Source: Amycolatopsis rifamycinica
Lineage (GTDB): Bacteria; Actinomycetota; Actinomycetes; Mycobacteriales; Pseudonocardiaceae
Direction: 5' to 3'
Assembly (NCBI RefSeq): GCF_000695625.1
Contig: NZ_JMQI01000011.1
Location: 1-64,000 of the forward strand
DNA length: 64,000 nt
Shown: positions 33,815 to 42,142 of the stretch, one piece after another
Layout: the number at the start of each line of letters is the position of its first letter
Position numbering within the stretch: the stretch's first letter is position 1
Position numbers and translations under genes: made by a program
The notes under the pieces: generated by a model
What the model saw: the letters and a program-made list of their open reading frames with translations, nothing else
Database searches by the model: none
Told to the model about the DNA's origin: nothing

Positions 33815-34228
33815 ATGACCCGGCGCAAACCACCCAAGGTGTCTTTCCGCTGGTGGGTCGATCGGCAGATCGACGAAGCCCGGGCGCGCGGCGAGTTCGA
33901 CGACCTGCCCGGCACCGGCAAACCGCTGCCCAAGCCCACCGGCAACGACGCCGCGACCGACTGGGTGCTGCGCGAAGTCCGCAAGGGCGGGCACGACACG
34001 AAGGCCCTGCTGCCGCCGGCGCTCGCGCTCAAGCGCGAAGTCCAGGACCTGCCGGTGACGCTCGCCGCCGAGCGGACCGAACGGCGGGTGCGGGAGGTCG
34101 TCGAGGAGCTCAACGAGCGGATCCGCCGGGCCTACCTCAACCACCACACCGGCCCGCCGCTGACGGTCGCGTTGGTCGACGCCGAAGAGGCGGTCGAGGA
34201 GTGGCGGCGTTCACGAGCCGCGTCGTAG
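33815..34228 (+). CDS. DUF1992 domain protein (DnaJC28-like)
   Basis: 137 aa. The DUF1992 signature is present: VDRQIDEARARGEFDDLPGT, GKPLPKP, then ATDWVLREVRKGG and RRVREVVEELNERIRRAYLN. Related to the conserved domain of DnaJ homolog subfamily C member 28; bacterial function unknown. A good GAGG-type ribosome site precedes the ATG. The last 18 bp overlap the convergent YidC-like gene. Confidence 0.88.
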   Translation: MTRRKPPKVSFRWWVDRQIDEARARGEFDDLPGTGKPLPKPTGNDAATDWVLREVRKGGHDTKALLPPALALKREVQDLPVTLAAERTERRVREVVEELNERIRRAYLNHHTGPPLTVALVDAEEAVEEWRRSRAAS

Positions 34229-34861
34229 CAGCGCCCGTTCCGCGACGGTCCACGCGGTCGTAGTGAGCAGGTAGATCCCGGCGGCCTGCGGCACGACCAG
34301 TGTCGCGAGCACGGTGCCGTACGGCAGGAACCGCAGCAGCTTCCCGCCCGGCGCCTCGGCGGCGGCGGCGGCCGGTTGCCGGCGCACCGAGAACCACGCC
34401 ACGACGGCGAGCCCGGCGGCGATCACGAACACGAGCGGGCTGCCGGCCAGGCCGTGCGCGCCCAGCGGCGTCCCGAGCAGCGTCGCGCCGAGCAGCGAGT
34501 TGGGTTCGCCGCCGATCGTGGCCGTGGTGAACAGCCGGTACATGACCATGAAGAACGGCAGCTGCAGCAGCAGCGGCAGGCAGCCGGCGAACAGCGAATT
34601 CCCGGACTCCTGCTGCAGCTTCGTCAGCTCCGCGGCCAGCCGGTCGCGGTCGCGGCCGTGCTTGTCCTTCAGGGCCTGGATCTCCGGCAGCAGAGCGGCC
34701 CGGGCGCGCTCGCCGCGGGCCGCCGACCGGGCGAGCGGGTGCAGCAGCAGCCGCACGCCGAGGGTGAAGACGACGATGGCCAGGCCCGTCGAGAGCGGGC
34801 CGGTGAGGGCGTGGATCAGGTGGTACGCGCCTTCGACGGGCACGTCGAGAAAGCCGAACAT
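34211..34861 (-). CDS. Short YidC/Oxa1-type membrane insertase paralogue
   Basis: 216 aa. Conserved 60KD_IMP segments: STGLAIVVFTLGVRLLLHPL near residue 27 with the Arg in the groove helix, the cytoplasmic coil RAALLPEIQALKDKHGRDRD, LQQESGNSLFAGCLPLLLQL, and FMVMYRLFTTATIG. About five transmembrane segments, with no long periplasmic domain or basic C-tail, so it is shorter than the housekeeping YidC usually linked to rnpA/oriC. It is probably a second insertase. Start ATG 34861 with GGAG nine bases upstream; GTG 34870 is an alternative. The DUF6412 gene lies upstream in the same direction. Confidence 0.85.
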   Translation of the reverse strand: MFGFLDVPVEGAYHLIHALTGPLSTGLAIVVFTLGVRLLLHPLARSAARGERARAALLPEIQALKDKHGRDRDRLAAELTKLQQESGNSLFAGCLPLLLQLPFFMVMYRLFTTATIGGEPNSLLGATLLGTPLGAHGLAGSPLVFVIAAGLAVVAWFSVRRQPAAAAAEAPGGKLLRFLPYGTVLATLVVPQAAGIYLLTTTAWTVAERALLRRGS

Positions 34862-34939
34862 GGGCAGCACTCCGCTTGAACAAGACGGGCATGAGTGGAA
34901 GGGGTGGAGGTGAGCGGAATGGCTGCGTCGAAGCGGTTC

Positions 34940-35212
34940 CTACGCAGCCGTGCTGCGGGAACCGGGTGCTCGGGGTCTGCTGCGACCGGGCCGGCCGGGG
35001 TCGCGGAGCCGGATCGACTCGGCGAGCCGGGCCCGGCGGCGCAACGCCGTGGCGCGGCTGCGGACCGGCACCGACCACAACGCCAGTTCGCGGCGGTGCG
35101 TGCTGCCGACGAGCAGCACGATCAGCAGGCCGGCGGCGGCGAGGGAGGCGAAGGCGACCAGCGCCGTCGGACCGGTCAGGGCGGGGAACGCCAGCTCCAG
35201 CAACGTGGTCAC
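34940..35212 (-). CDS. DUF6412-like small membrane protein
   Basis: About 90 aa. One or two hydrophobic helices (LLELAFPALTGPTALVAFAS and LAAAGLLIVLLVGS), then HRRELALWSVPVRSRATALR and a basic tail. The layout matches actinobacterial DUF6412 proteins found beside short YidC paralogues, which suggests it is a partner or substrate of the insertase. The likely start is GTG 35212; the frame is open to 35296. Confidence 0.6.
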   Translation of the reverse strand: MTTLLELAFPALTGPTALVAFASLAAAGLLIVLLVGSTHRRELALWSVPVRSRATALRRRARLAESIRLRDPGRPGRSRPRAPGSRSTAA

Positions 35213-35256
35213 GGCGGCGCCCCCTTCCTTCCCCCACCAGAGTAGCGAAAACGCTA

Positions 35257-35285
35257 ACAGCCCGATGGGCTGTAATCTGGTTCGA
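35257..35285 (+). promoter_or_regulatory. Leaderless promoter with overlapping palindrome
   Basis: ACAGCCC-GAT-GGGCTGT (35257-35273) ends in an extended -10, TGTAATCT (TAATCT at 35273-35278), and the ATG follows 6 nt later at 35285. The transcript would begin at the start codon. Just upstream, AGCG-AAAA-CGCT (35244-35255) is a second inverted repeat. The arrangement implies operator control of the metallophosphoesterase gene and perhaps of the divergent DUF6412/YidC pair. Confidence 0.5.
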
Positions 35286-36406
35286 TGAGAGGCCAACTAG
35301 TCGTCGTGCCGCTTCTGGCGCTGCTTCTGCTGTTCACCGTCCCCTGGTGGACGCTGGTGCTCGCGCCGGACTGGGGCACCGCGGGCACGATCGCCGGCAC
35401 CGCGCTGTTCGCGCTGGGCCTGGTGACCATGCCGGTCGCCATGGTCCGCGGCCACGGGCGACGCCAGCGCGACGGCGCCGCCCGCCTCGGCGACTCGCTG
35501 CTCGCCGTCATCTGGGTGCTGTTCAGCTGGTCGATCCTGAGCCTGGTGCTGCGGGTCGCGCTGCTCGGCGTCGACGATCCGGCGCGGTCGCGGATCGTCG
35601 CGGGCGCGACCGCGCTGGTCGCCGCCGGGCTGCTCGTGCACGGCAACCGCGTCGCCATGCGCGTGCCGCCGGTGAAGGCCGTCGACGTCGTCATCCCGCG
35701 GCTCGGGCCGGGGCTCGACGGCCTGCGCGTCGCCGTGCTGACCGACACCCACTTCGGGCCGATCGACCGGACGAAGTGGTCGGAGGACGTCGTCGCGGCG
35801 GTCAACGCGCTCGAGGCGGACGTCGTCTGCCACGCCGGCGACCTCGCCGACGGCGCGGTGGCCAAGCGCCGTAAGCAGGTCGACCCGCTCGGCGGCGTCC
35901 AGGCCGGGCTCGGCCGGTTCTACATCACCGGCAACCACGAGTACTTCGGCGAGGCCCAGGCGTGGCTCGACCACATGGAAGGCCTCGGCTGGGACATCCT
36001 GCACAACCGTTCGACGCTGCTCGAGCGCGGCGGCGACCGGATCCTCTTCGCCGGCATCGACGACCCGACCGGCACGACGTCCGGTCTGCCCGGCCACGGC
36101 CCCGACCTGGCCGCGGCGCTCGCCGACCGGCCCGATGGCGTCCCGGTGGTGTTGCTGGCCCACCAGCCGAAGCAGGTCCGCCAGGCCCGCGAGGCCGGCG
36201 TCGACCTGCAGATCTCCGGGCACACGCACGGCGGGCAGATCTGGCCGTTCCACCTGCTGGTCCGGTTCGACCAGCCGACGCTGTCCGGCCTGACCCGGCA
36301 CGGCGGGACGCAGCTGTACAACAGCCGCGGCACGGGGTTCTGGGGCCCGCCGTTCCGGATCTTCGCCCCCAGCGAGATCACGCTCCTGACCTTGCGTTCG
36401 GCCTGA
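35285..36406 (+). CDS. Membrane-anchored metallophosphoesterase
   Basis: 373 aa. Four N-terminal transmembrane helices (residues 5-125) precede a calcineurin-like phosphoesterase domain. Metal-binding motifs are TDTHFGPIDR near 157 (D-x-H), CHAGDLADG near 183 (GD), ITGNHEYFG near 218 (GNHE) and SGHTHGGQIWP near 315 (GHTHxGQ). The architecture matches YkuE-type bacterial metallophosphoesterases. The active site would face the side opposite the short loops; the substrate may be a phospholipid or nucleotide. A palindromic leaderless promoter is proposed immediately upstream. Confidence 0.92.
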   Translation: MRGQLVVVPLLALLLLFTVPWWTLVLAPDWGTAGTIAGTALFALGLVTMPVAMVRGHGRRQRDGAARLGDSLLAVIWVLFSWSILSLVLRVALLGVDDPARSRIVAGATALVAAGLLVHGNRVAMRVPPVKAVDVVIPRLGPGLDGLRVAVLTDTHFGPIDRTKWSEDVVAAVNALEADVVCHAGDLADGAVAKRRKQVDPLGGVQAGLGRFYITGNHEYFGEAQAWLDHMEGLGWDILHNRSTLLERGGDRILFAGIDDPTGTTSGLPGHGPDLAAALADRPDGVPVVLLAHQPKQVRQAREAGVDLQISGHTHGGQIWPFHLLVRFDQPTLSGLTRHGGTQLYNSRGTGFWGPPFRIFAPSEITLLTLRSA

Positions 36407-36441
36407 CGTTCCCCTCCCGGCCACTCCGGCCGCTCACCACC

Positions 36442-36463
36442 GACAAATTTTTTTGTCTTGACA
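36442..36463 (+). promoter_or_regulatory. AT-rich inverted repeat fused to a -35-like element
   Basis: GACAAA-TTTT-TTTGTC (36442-36457) is directly followed by TTGACA (36458-36463), 31 bp before the hydrolase ATG. A short CCGA-TGCG-TCGG repeat follows. The sequence stands out sharply in this GC-rich context. It could be a promoter with an operator, or the tail of the upstream transcript's terminator. Confidence 0.45.
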
Positions 36464-36493
36464 GACCGATGCGTCGGCAGTCAGGCTGTCCGC

Positions 36494-37285
36494 ATGACGA
36501 CGACAACCTCGGCCGACGGCACCCGGATCGCCTACACCCGCACCGGGTCCGGCCCCGCGCTCGTCCTCGTGGACGGTGCGATGTGCTACCGCGGCTCATC
36601 CCCCAACGACGCGCTGGCGAAGGAACTGGCCGCGCACTTCACCGTGTACACCTACGACCGCCGGGGCCGGGGCGAGAGCGGCGACACCGGGCCGTACGCG
36701 GTCGAGCGCGAGGTCGAGGACCTCGCCGCGGTCGCCGAGGAGGCGGGCGGCGAGACGTTCCTGTTCGGCATTTCCTCCGGCGTCGCCCTGGCCCTCGCGG
36801 CGGCGCCGAGCCTCCCGGTCCGGAAGCTGGCGCTGTACGAGCCGCCGTTCATCGTGGACGGCAGCCGTCCCCGCGTCCCGGAGGACTACGTGGCCCGGCT
36901 CGGGCAAGCGCTGAAGGAGGACAAGCGCGGCAAGGCGGTCAAGCTGTTCATGACCGAAGGCGTCGGCCTGAGCGGCACGATGGTGGCGCTGATGCGGATC
37001 ATGCCCTTCTGGGCCAAGCTCAAGCGGGTGGCCCACACTATCCCGTACGACACGGCGATGGTGATCGACCACCAGGCGGGCCGTCCGCTGCCGGCGGCCT
37101 GGCCGGAGGTGAAGGTCCCGGCGCTGGTGATCGACGGCGGCCGCAGCCCGGACTGGATGCGCAACGGCGTGGCCTCGCTGGCGAAGGTGCTGCCGTCGGC
37201 GGAGTACCGGACGCTGCCGGGGCAGACGCACATCGTGAAGGCGCCGGCGCTGGCCCCGGTGCTGACGGAGTTCTTCCTCGCCTGA
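36494..37285 (+). CDS. Alpha/beta hydrolase
   Basis: 263 aa alpha/beta hydrolase. The GSGPALVLVDGAMCYRG strand-loop lies near residue 18, YDRRGRGESGDTGPYAVERE near 55, and the nucleophile elbow FLFGISSGVALALAAAPS near 95 (G-I-S-S-G). The C-terminal VPALVIDGGRSPDWM and LPGQTHIVKAPALAP supply the acid and His (H in QTHIV). Small cytoplasmic esterase or lactonase-like enzyme, substrate unknown. Confidence 0.88.
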   Translation: MTTTTSADGTRIAYTRTGSGPALVLVDGAMCYRGSSPNDALAKELAAHFTVYTYDRRGRGESGDTGPYAVEREVEDLAAVAEEAGGETFLFGISSGVALALAAAPSLPVRKLALYEPPFIVDGSRPRVPEDYVARLGQALKEDKRGKAVKLFMTEGVGLSGTMVALMRIMPFWAKLKRVAHTIPYDTAMVIDHQAGRPLPAAWPEVKVPALVIDGGRSPDWMRNGVASLAKVLPSAEYRTLPGQTHIVKAPALAPVLTEFFLA

Positions 37286-37332
37286 GCAGCCCTTGTACCG
37301 GTTTTGTACGCCCACGCCCGACCGTGGCGGCC

Positions 37333-39804
37333 ATGAGACGATTACTGTCCGCCGCCCTCGCCGCCACGGTGGCCACCGGATTGCTCGCCGCCGCCGCGCC
37401 GGCGGGCGCGGCCGAACTGCGGATCCCCAACGGCGGGTTCGACCAGGGGCTGACCGGCTGGAGCGGGTCGCACAGTCCCGGCGGCTTCACGGCCGTGACG
37501 TGGGACGGGCGCACCGCGGCGCGCGTGGACGACACTTCCCCGGACAACGCCTACGGCCGCGAGAGCCAGCCCGGGCTGCCCGCGACCGCCGGTGTCCGGT
37601 ACACCGCCTACGCCCCGGTCTGGACCGAGAGCGGCGCGGCCGACCTCTACCTGCGGTTCCGTGACGCCGCCGGGCAGCTGCTCGGCAGCGTGACCGGTGG
37701 TTCGGTCTCCGGCCGCAAGTGGACCACCGCCACGGCTTCGGGGACGGCGCCCGCGGGCACCGCCAGTGTCTCGGCGCTCGTCTACTCCGGCGTCGGCAAC
37801 GTCGGCACCGCGTACTGGGACGAGGTGGTGATCGGCAAGGACCGCACCGATCTCGGCGTGCAGCTGGAAAGCAGCGTCCCCAACGCCACCACCTTCGCCG
37901 GCGGCAAGGCCTACGCGGTCTACACCGGCACCGCCGACAGCAACCCGCAGCTGGCCGTCATCGACGTCGCCACCGAAAAGGTCACCTCGAAGCTCACCTT
38001 CCCGGACACCGCCGACACCCCGACGGTCGGCGGCTGGGCCGCCACCACGGCCACCGACGGCAGCGTCTACCTCGGCACCTACCCCAACTCCAAGCTGTAC
38101 CGCCACGTGCCGGGCACCACCACGCTGACCGACCTCGGCCGCGCCGAGGGCGGGTACTCCTTCATCTGGGACCTCGAAGCCGGCGCGAACGGCAAGGTCT
38201 ACGGCGGCACCTACAACGACGGCCGCTACTTCAAGTACGACAACGGCGCGTTCACCACCATCGGCGCGACGCCGATCGTCGCCGGCGCGGAGTACGTGCG
38301 CAGCATCGCCCACGACCCGGCCGCCAACGCGACCTACCTCGGCACCGGGACGAACGCCTCGCTGGTGCGCTACGACAACGTCACCGGGCGGACCGACAGC
38401 CTGCTGCCCGCCGAGTACGCGCACAACTCCATGGTGGGCGGCCTGACCTGGACCGGCGGCCGGCTGTTCGCGTGGTTCGACCGGACACTGCTCGTGCTGC
38501 AGGTCGTCAAGAACGCCGACGGCTCGTACCGCTCGGTCGTGGACGCGGCGATCACCGACACCGACCTGCACCACTCCCCGGCCGCGGACGGCAAGGTCTG
38601 GTTCACCAAGGACGGGCTGCTGCAGTCCTACGACATCGCCACGAAAGCCGTGCAGCCCACGGCCGTCCGGCCCGATCTCGACGTCACCGGCTACAGCTGG
38701 GAGAACGGGACCCTCGTCGGTCTCGGCGCGGCGCCGGACGGCACCCGGATCTTCAAGTACGCCCCGGCGACCGGCGCGTCGAGCACCCGGCTCGTGACCG
38801 GCACCCCCGTGCTGCCCGCCGCGATCAACGCGCTCGGCACCGGCCCGGACGGCAAGATCTACACCGGCGGCTACCTCACCGGCGGCACCGGTGCCTACGA
38901 CCCGCTGCACGGCGACACCGACGAGAACCACCCGGACACGAAGACCCTCACCGGCCTCAACCAGACCGACAGCCTGCTGGCCCACGACGGGAAGCTCTAC
39001 ATCGGCGTCTACCCCTCGGCCCGGCTGTACAGCTACGAGCCGGGCGGCGCGTGGCCGCCGAAGCTGCAGTACACCGGTGGCGCCGCGGGCGACAAGGCCG
39101 CCGACTGCCGCGCGGGCGAGGGCCCGCCGCCGCAGGACCGCCCGTACGCGCTGGCCGGCGGCCCCGACGGCACCGTCTACATGGGAACCGTGCCGAAGTA
39201 CGGGAAGCGCAGCGGCGCGCTGAGCGTCTGGAAGGACGGCACGCCGGGCCGGACCGTCTGCGTCGTCCCCGGCCAGGCGGTGGTCTCCCTGGCCTTCGCG
39301 GGCGGCAAGGTCTTCGGCGGCACGTCGACGCGCGGCGCACTGGGTGTCAACCCGGTGTTCGCGCCGGACGCCTCGGCCGAAGTGTTCTCCTACGACCCGG
39401 CGAACGGCGCCGTGACGCGGTACGCGCTGCCCCTGACCGCGCCCCGGGCCGTCACCGCCCTGACCGAGGTGGACGGGCAGGTGTGGGGCCTGTCCGGCGG
39501 CTCACTGCTCACCTTCGACCCGGCCGCGCCCTCGGCGATGAAGACGCAGCGCCTGTTCGCCGACCCGGACTACGCCGCGAAGTCGACGATGGCCTGGCGC
39601 GACGGCGTGCTGCTGACGGTGCCCAAGGACCCGGACCACGTCTACGGCACGCAGGGCGACCGGATCTTCAAGATCGACAAGGCCACGAAGGCGGTCACGG
39701 TCCTGCTGACCGAATCGGGCGTCGAGGACCTGACGGCCGACCGCTTCGGCGACCTGTACTACAAGATCGGTGAACGCCTGCACCGGCTGACCGTCCACCC
39801 GTAG
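37333..39804 (+). CDS. Secreted carbohydrate-binding module plus beta-propeller protein
   Basis: 823 aa. Signal peptide residues 1-28 (LLSAALAATVATGLLAAAAP, cleavage near AGAAEL). Residues about 30-180 form a CBM (CenC-like) jelly-roll, with NGGFDQGLTGWSGS and VWTESGAADLYLRFRD. The rest, about 185-823, is repeats of 45-55 residues with GKVYGGTYNDGRYFKY, GPDGKIYTGGYLTGGTGAYD and GKLYIGVYPSARLYSYEPGG, a YncE/SMP-30-like propeller. Lacks obvious catalytic residues, so a ligand- or polysaccharide-binding surface protein is likely. A strong hairpin follows the stop. Confidence 0.82.
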   Translation: MRRLLSAALAATVATGLLAAAAPAGAAELRIPNGGFDQGLTGWSGSHSPGGFTAVTWDGRTAARVDDTSPDNAYGRESQPGLPATAGVRYTAYAPVWTESGAADLYLRFRDAAGQLLGSVTGGSVSGRKWTTATASGTAPAGTASVSALVYSGVGNVGTAYWDEVVIGKDRTDLGVQLESSVPNATTFAGGKAYAVYTGTADSNPQLAVIDVATEKVTSKLTFPDTADTPTVGGWAATTATDGSVYLGTYPNSKLYRHVPGTTTLTDLGRAEGGYSFIWDLEAGANGKVYGGTYNDGRYFKYDNGAFTTIGATPIVAGAEYVRSIAHDPAANATYLGTGTNASLVRYDNVTGRTDSLLPAEYAHNSMVGGLTWTGGRLFAWFDRTLLVLQVVKNADGSYRSVVDAAITDTDLHHSPAADGKVWFTKDGLLQSYDIATKAVQPTAVRPDLDVTGYSWENGTLVGLGAAPDGTRIFKYAPATGASSTRLVTGTPVLPAAINALGTGPDGKIYTGGYLTGGTGAYDPLHGDTDENHPDTKTLTGLNQTDSLLAHDGKLYIGVYPSARLYSYEPGGAWPPKLQYTGGAAGDKAADCRAGEGPPPQDRPYALAGGPDGTVYMGTVPKYGKRSGALSVWKDGTPGRTVCVVPGQAVVSLAFAGGKVFGGTSTRGALGVNPVFAPDASAEVFSYDPANGAVTRYALPLTAPRAVTALTEVDGQVWGLSGGSLLTFDPAAPSAMKTQRLFADPDYAAKSTMAWRDGVLLTVPKDPDHVYGTQGDRIFKIDKATKAVTVLLTESGVEDLTADRFGDLYYKIGERLHRLTVHP

Positions 39805-39823
39805 GACCTCGTCACAACTCCCT

Positions 39824-39848
39824 TGCCCGGTCGATCACCGACCGGGCA
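39824..39848 (+). terminator. Strong hairpin between propeller and HAD genes
   Basis: TGCCCGGTCG (39824-39833), loop ATCAC, CGACCGGGCA (39839-39848): a perfect 10-bp stem. It starts 20 bp after the propeller stop and ends 10 bp before the HAD GTG, so it may also sequester that gene's ribosome site. No T-run follows. Confidence 0.6.
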
Positions 39849-39858
39849 GGGTGCAGGC

Positions 39859-40506
39859 GTGCCCACCCGCGCCCTGGTCTTCGACTTCGACGGCACCCTC
39901 GCCGACACCGAGTCCGCCGTCCTGCAGTCCTGGCAGGAAGTCTTCCGCGAACACGGCACCGAACTGCCGCTGGACGCCTGGTACGCCGTCATCGGGACCC
40001 ACCGGACGACGCCCGCCATGTTCGCCCTGCTCGCCGAGCACGTCCCCGGCATCGACCCGGAGGCGCTGCGGCCCCGGACGCGGGCACACGTCCTCCGGCT
40101 GCTGGAGGACCTCGGACCGCGTGAAGGCGTGCTCGGCTACCTGGAAACCGCGCGCGAGCACGGCATCAGGCTGGCCGTCGCCTCCAGCTCGTCCGGGGCC
40201 TGGGTGAACCCGCACCTCGAACGGCTCGGGATCGACCACTACTTCGACGCCGTCCTCACCGGGGACCGCCACAAGGCCAAGCCCGACCCGGACCTCTACC
40301 TCGCCGCTCTCGAAGCACTCGGCACCGGGGCGGCCGAGGCCATCGCCTTCGAGGACACCCCGCACGGCGTCACCTCGGCCAAGGCCGCCGGCCTGACCTG
40401 CGTCGCCGTACCGAACGCGATCACCCGGAACCTCGACTTCGGGCAGGCGGACGTCGTGCTGCCGTCGTTCACCGCCAAGCCGCTGGAAGCCCTGCTCAGC
40501 CGCTGA
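39859..40506 (+). CDS. HAD-superfamily hydrolase (beta-phosphoglucomutase-like)
   Basis: 215 aa HAD-IA subfamily. Motif I is FDFDGTLADTES near residue 8, motif II LAVASSSSGAW near 108, motif III/IV KAKPDPDLYLAALEALG then AIAFEDTPHGVTSAKAAG. The cap is the small alpha-helical C1 type of phosphoglycolate phosphatase and beta-PGM relatives. The physiological phosphate ester is unknown. GTG 39859 is preferred. It overlaps the convergent Nudix gene by 11 bp. Confidence 0.9.
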   Translation: MPTRALVFDFDGTLADTESAVLQSWQEVFREHGTELPLDAWYAVIGTHRTTPAMFALLAEHVPGIDPEALRPRTRAHVLRLLEDLGPREGVLGYLETAREHGIRLAVASSSSGAWVNPHLERLGIDHYFDAVLTGDRHKAKPDPDLYLAALEALGTGAAEAIAFEDTPHGVTSAKAAGLTCVAVPNAITRNLDFGQADVVLPSFTAKPLEALLSR

Positions 40507-40963
40507 CCAGCGCCAGCAGCCGGTCCAGGAACGGCAGCTGACCCTTCACCAGCTTCTCCCGGGCGGCCTCGAGCGGGAACCACTCGACCCGGTCCACCTC
40601 GGGGAACTCCTGCTGACGGCCCGAGCGCGGCGGCCACTCCATGGTGAACGTCCCGGGCACCACCGCGGCCGGGTCGAGGTCGGCCTCGACCGCCCACGCC
40701 GTCACGACCTTGCCGCCGGACTGCTTCACCACGCCCAGCTCGACGTACTCGCCGTCGGGCGCGGGCAGGCCCAGCTCCTCCTCGAACTCCCGCCGGGCCG
40801 CCGCCTCCGGGGACTCGTCCGGGTCGAGCTCGCCCTTGGGTAGCGACCACGCGCCCGCGTCCTTCTTCGCCCAGAACGGCCCGCCCATGTGGCCCAGCAG
40901 CACCTCGACGTCGTCACCGCGGCCCCGGTAGAGCAGGAGCCCGGCACTTTGTTTGCCCGCCAT
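40496..40963 (-). CDS. Nudix hydrolase (Ap4A hydrolase-like)
   Basis: 155 aa. The Nudix box begins GELDPDESPEAAARREFEEE and continues LG, with the catalytic Glu residues intact. It opens AGLLLYRGRGDDVEVLLGHM and contains PFWAKKDAGAWSLPKG, features of the predicted NTP-pyrophosphohydrolase group related to diadenosine polyphosphate hydrolases and MutT1. Start ATG 40963 after GGGAG. Convergent overlap with the HAD gene. Confidence 0.9.
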   Translation of the reverse strand: MAGKQSAGLLLYRGRGDDVEVLLGHMGGPFWAKKDAGAWSLPKGELDPDESPEAAARREFEEELGLPAPDGEYVELGVVKQSGGKVVTAWAVEADLDPAAVVPGTFTMEWPPRSGRQQEFPEVDRVEWFPLEAAREKLVKGQLPFLDRLLALVSG

Positions 40964-41075
40964 GGACACAGTCTCCCGAAACTCTTCCAAGATTTTTCCG
41001 CGAGGGTGTCGATCCGGCCGGGGCCCGCTCGACGCGTAGGCAGAAGGCAAGCGGAACCCAGGGAAGGAACCCACC

Positions 41076-41516
41076 ATGACCGCCACCATCGCCCGCGAAA
41101 CCCGGACCACCGCCACCCCGGCCACGACCAAGGTCACCGGGCTGGTCGTCGGCGCGAGCCGGATCGTGATCTCGTTCCTGTTCGGCTTCCACGGCCTGCA
41201 GGGATTCGGCTTCTTCGGCGGGATCGACGGCCAGGGCGGCGGCGTGCCGTTCGGCTCCTGGCCCGGCTGGTGGGGCAGCCTGCTGGAGCTCGCCGGCGCC
41301 GTCCTGCTGCTGGTCGGGCTGGCCAGCCGGCCCGCCGCGATCCTGCTCTCCGGCGTGATGGCCTACGCCTACTTCACCGTGCACGCCCCGATGGGCCTGC
41401 TGCCGCTGCAGAACATGGGCGAGCCGTCGGCGGTCTACTCGTGGGTCTTCCTGCTGTTCGCCGCGATCGGCCCGGGCCGGTTCGCGCTCGACAACCTGAT
41501 CAAGCGCCGTCGCTGA
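41076..41516 (+). CDS. DoxX family membrane protein
   Basis: 146 aa with four hydrophobic segments: ASRIVISFLFGFHGLQGFGF near 28-47, LLELAGAVLLLVGLASRPAA near 70-90, AILLSGVMAYAYFTVHAP, and SWVFLLFAAIGPGRFALD. DoxX/SURF4-type topology with the Arg in the first helix. DoxX proteins are linked to thiosulfate or redox-stress complexes in some actinobacteria; here there is no such neighbour. A good ribosome site (AGGGAAGGAA) precedes the ATG. Confidence 0.88.
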   Translation: MTATIARETRTTATPATTKVTGLVVGASRIVISFLFGFHGLQGFGFFGGIDGQGGGVPFGSWPGWWGSLLELAGAVLLLVGLASRPAAILLSGVMAYAYFTVHAPMGLLPLQNMGEPSAVYSWVFLLFAAIGPGRFALDNLIKRRR

Positions 41517-41522
41517 GGAGCA

Positions 41523-41536
41523 GACCGAGCGCGGTC
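41523..41536. terminator. Short hairpin between convergent DoxX and conservon
   Basis: GACCG-AGCG-CGGTC lies in the 23 bp between the two convergent stop codons. It is the only candidate terminator there; the stem is short. Confidence 0.35.
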
Positions 41537-41539
41537 CGG

Positions 41540-42142
41540 CTAGTAGCCGCCCTGGGCGGCCGCGAGGTCGGACCGCGCCATCACGTGTTCCATCAGACTG
41601 GTCAACACCTGCTTGGTCGACTCGCGCTCGCGGGCGTCGCACAGCAGCAGCGGGACGTCCATGCCGACGTCGAGCGCCTGCCGGACCTCCTCCGTGCCGT
41701 AGCGGTACGCGCCGTCGAAGCAGTTGACGCCGACGACGAACGGCAGGTTGCGGCGCTCGAAAAAGTCCACCGCGGCGAAGCAGCTGTCGAGCCGCCGGGT
41801 GTCCGCCAGCACGACGGCGCCGAGCGCGCCCTCCGCCAGCTCGTCCCACATGAACCAGAACCGGTCCTGCCCCGGCGTGCCGAACAGGTAGAGGATCAGG
41901 TCCGGGTTGATCGTGATGCGGCCGAAGTCGAGCGCGACCGTCGTGGTGGTCTTCTGCTCGACACCGGAGAGGTCGTCGACCCCCTCGGACGCGGTGGTGA
42001 TGACCTCCTCGGTCCGCAGTGGCGGCACTTCGCTCACCGAACCGACCATCGTGGTCTTGCCGACCCCGAACCCGCCGGCGATGAGTACCTTGACCGCGGT
42101 CGCGGTCAGGTTCCGCCGGGGGTCAGAGTTTCCGGATGCCAT
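41540..42142 (-). CDS. cvnD: Conservon GTP/ATP-binding protein (CvnD-type)
   Basis: 200 aa small GTPase-like protein of the Cvn conservons. The P-loop is IAGGFGVGKTTMVGS near residue 22; switch segments include TTTTVALDFGRI, and LFGTPGQDRFWFMWDELAEG near 87 is the Walker B/switch II region. It is the last gene of a four-gene unit (kinase, roadblock, DUF742, GTPase). The start ATG 42142 overlaps the DUF742 gene by 20 bp. Conservons are thought to form G-protein-like membrane signalling complexes in Streptomyces. Confidence 0.9.
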   Translation of the reverse strand: MASGNSDPRRNLTATAVKVLIAGGFGVGKTTMVGSVSEVPPLRTEEVITTASEGVDDLSGVEQKTTTTVALDFGRITINPDLILYLFGTPGQDRFWFMWDELAEGALGAVVLADTRRLDSCFAAVDFFERRNLPFVVGVNCFDGAYRYGTEEVRQALDVGMDVPLLLCDARERESTKQVLTSLMEHVMARSDLAAAQGGY

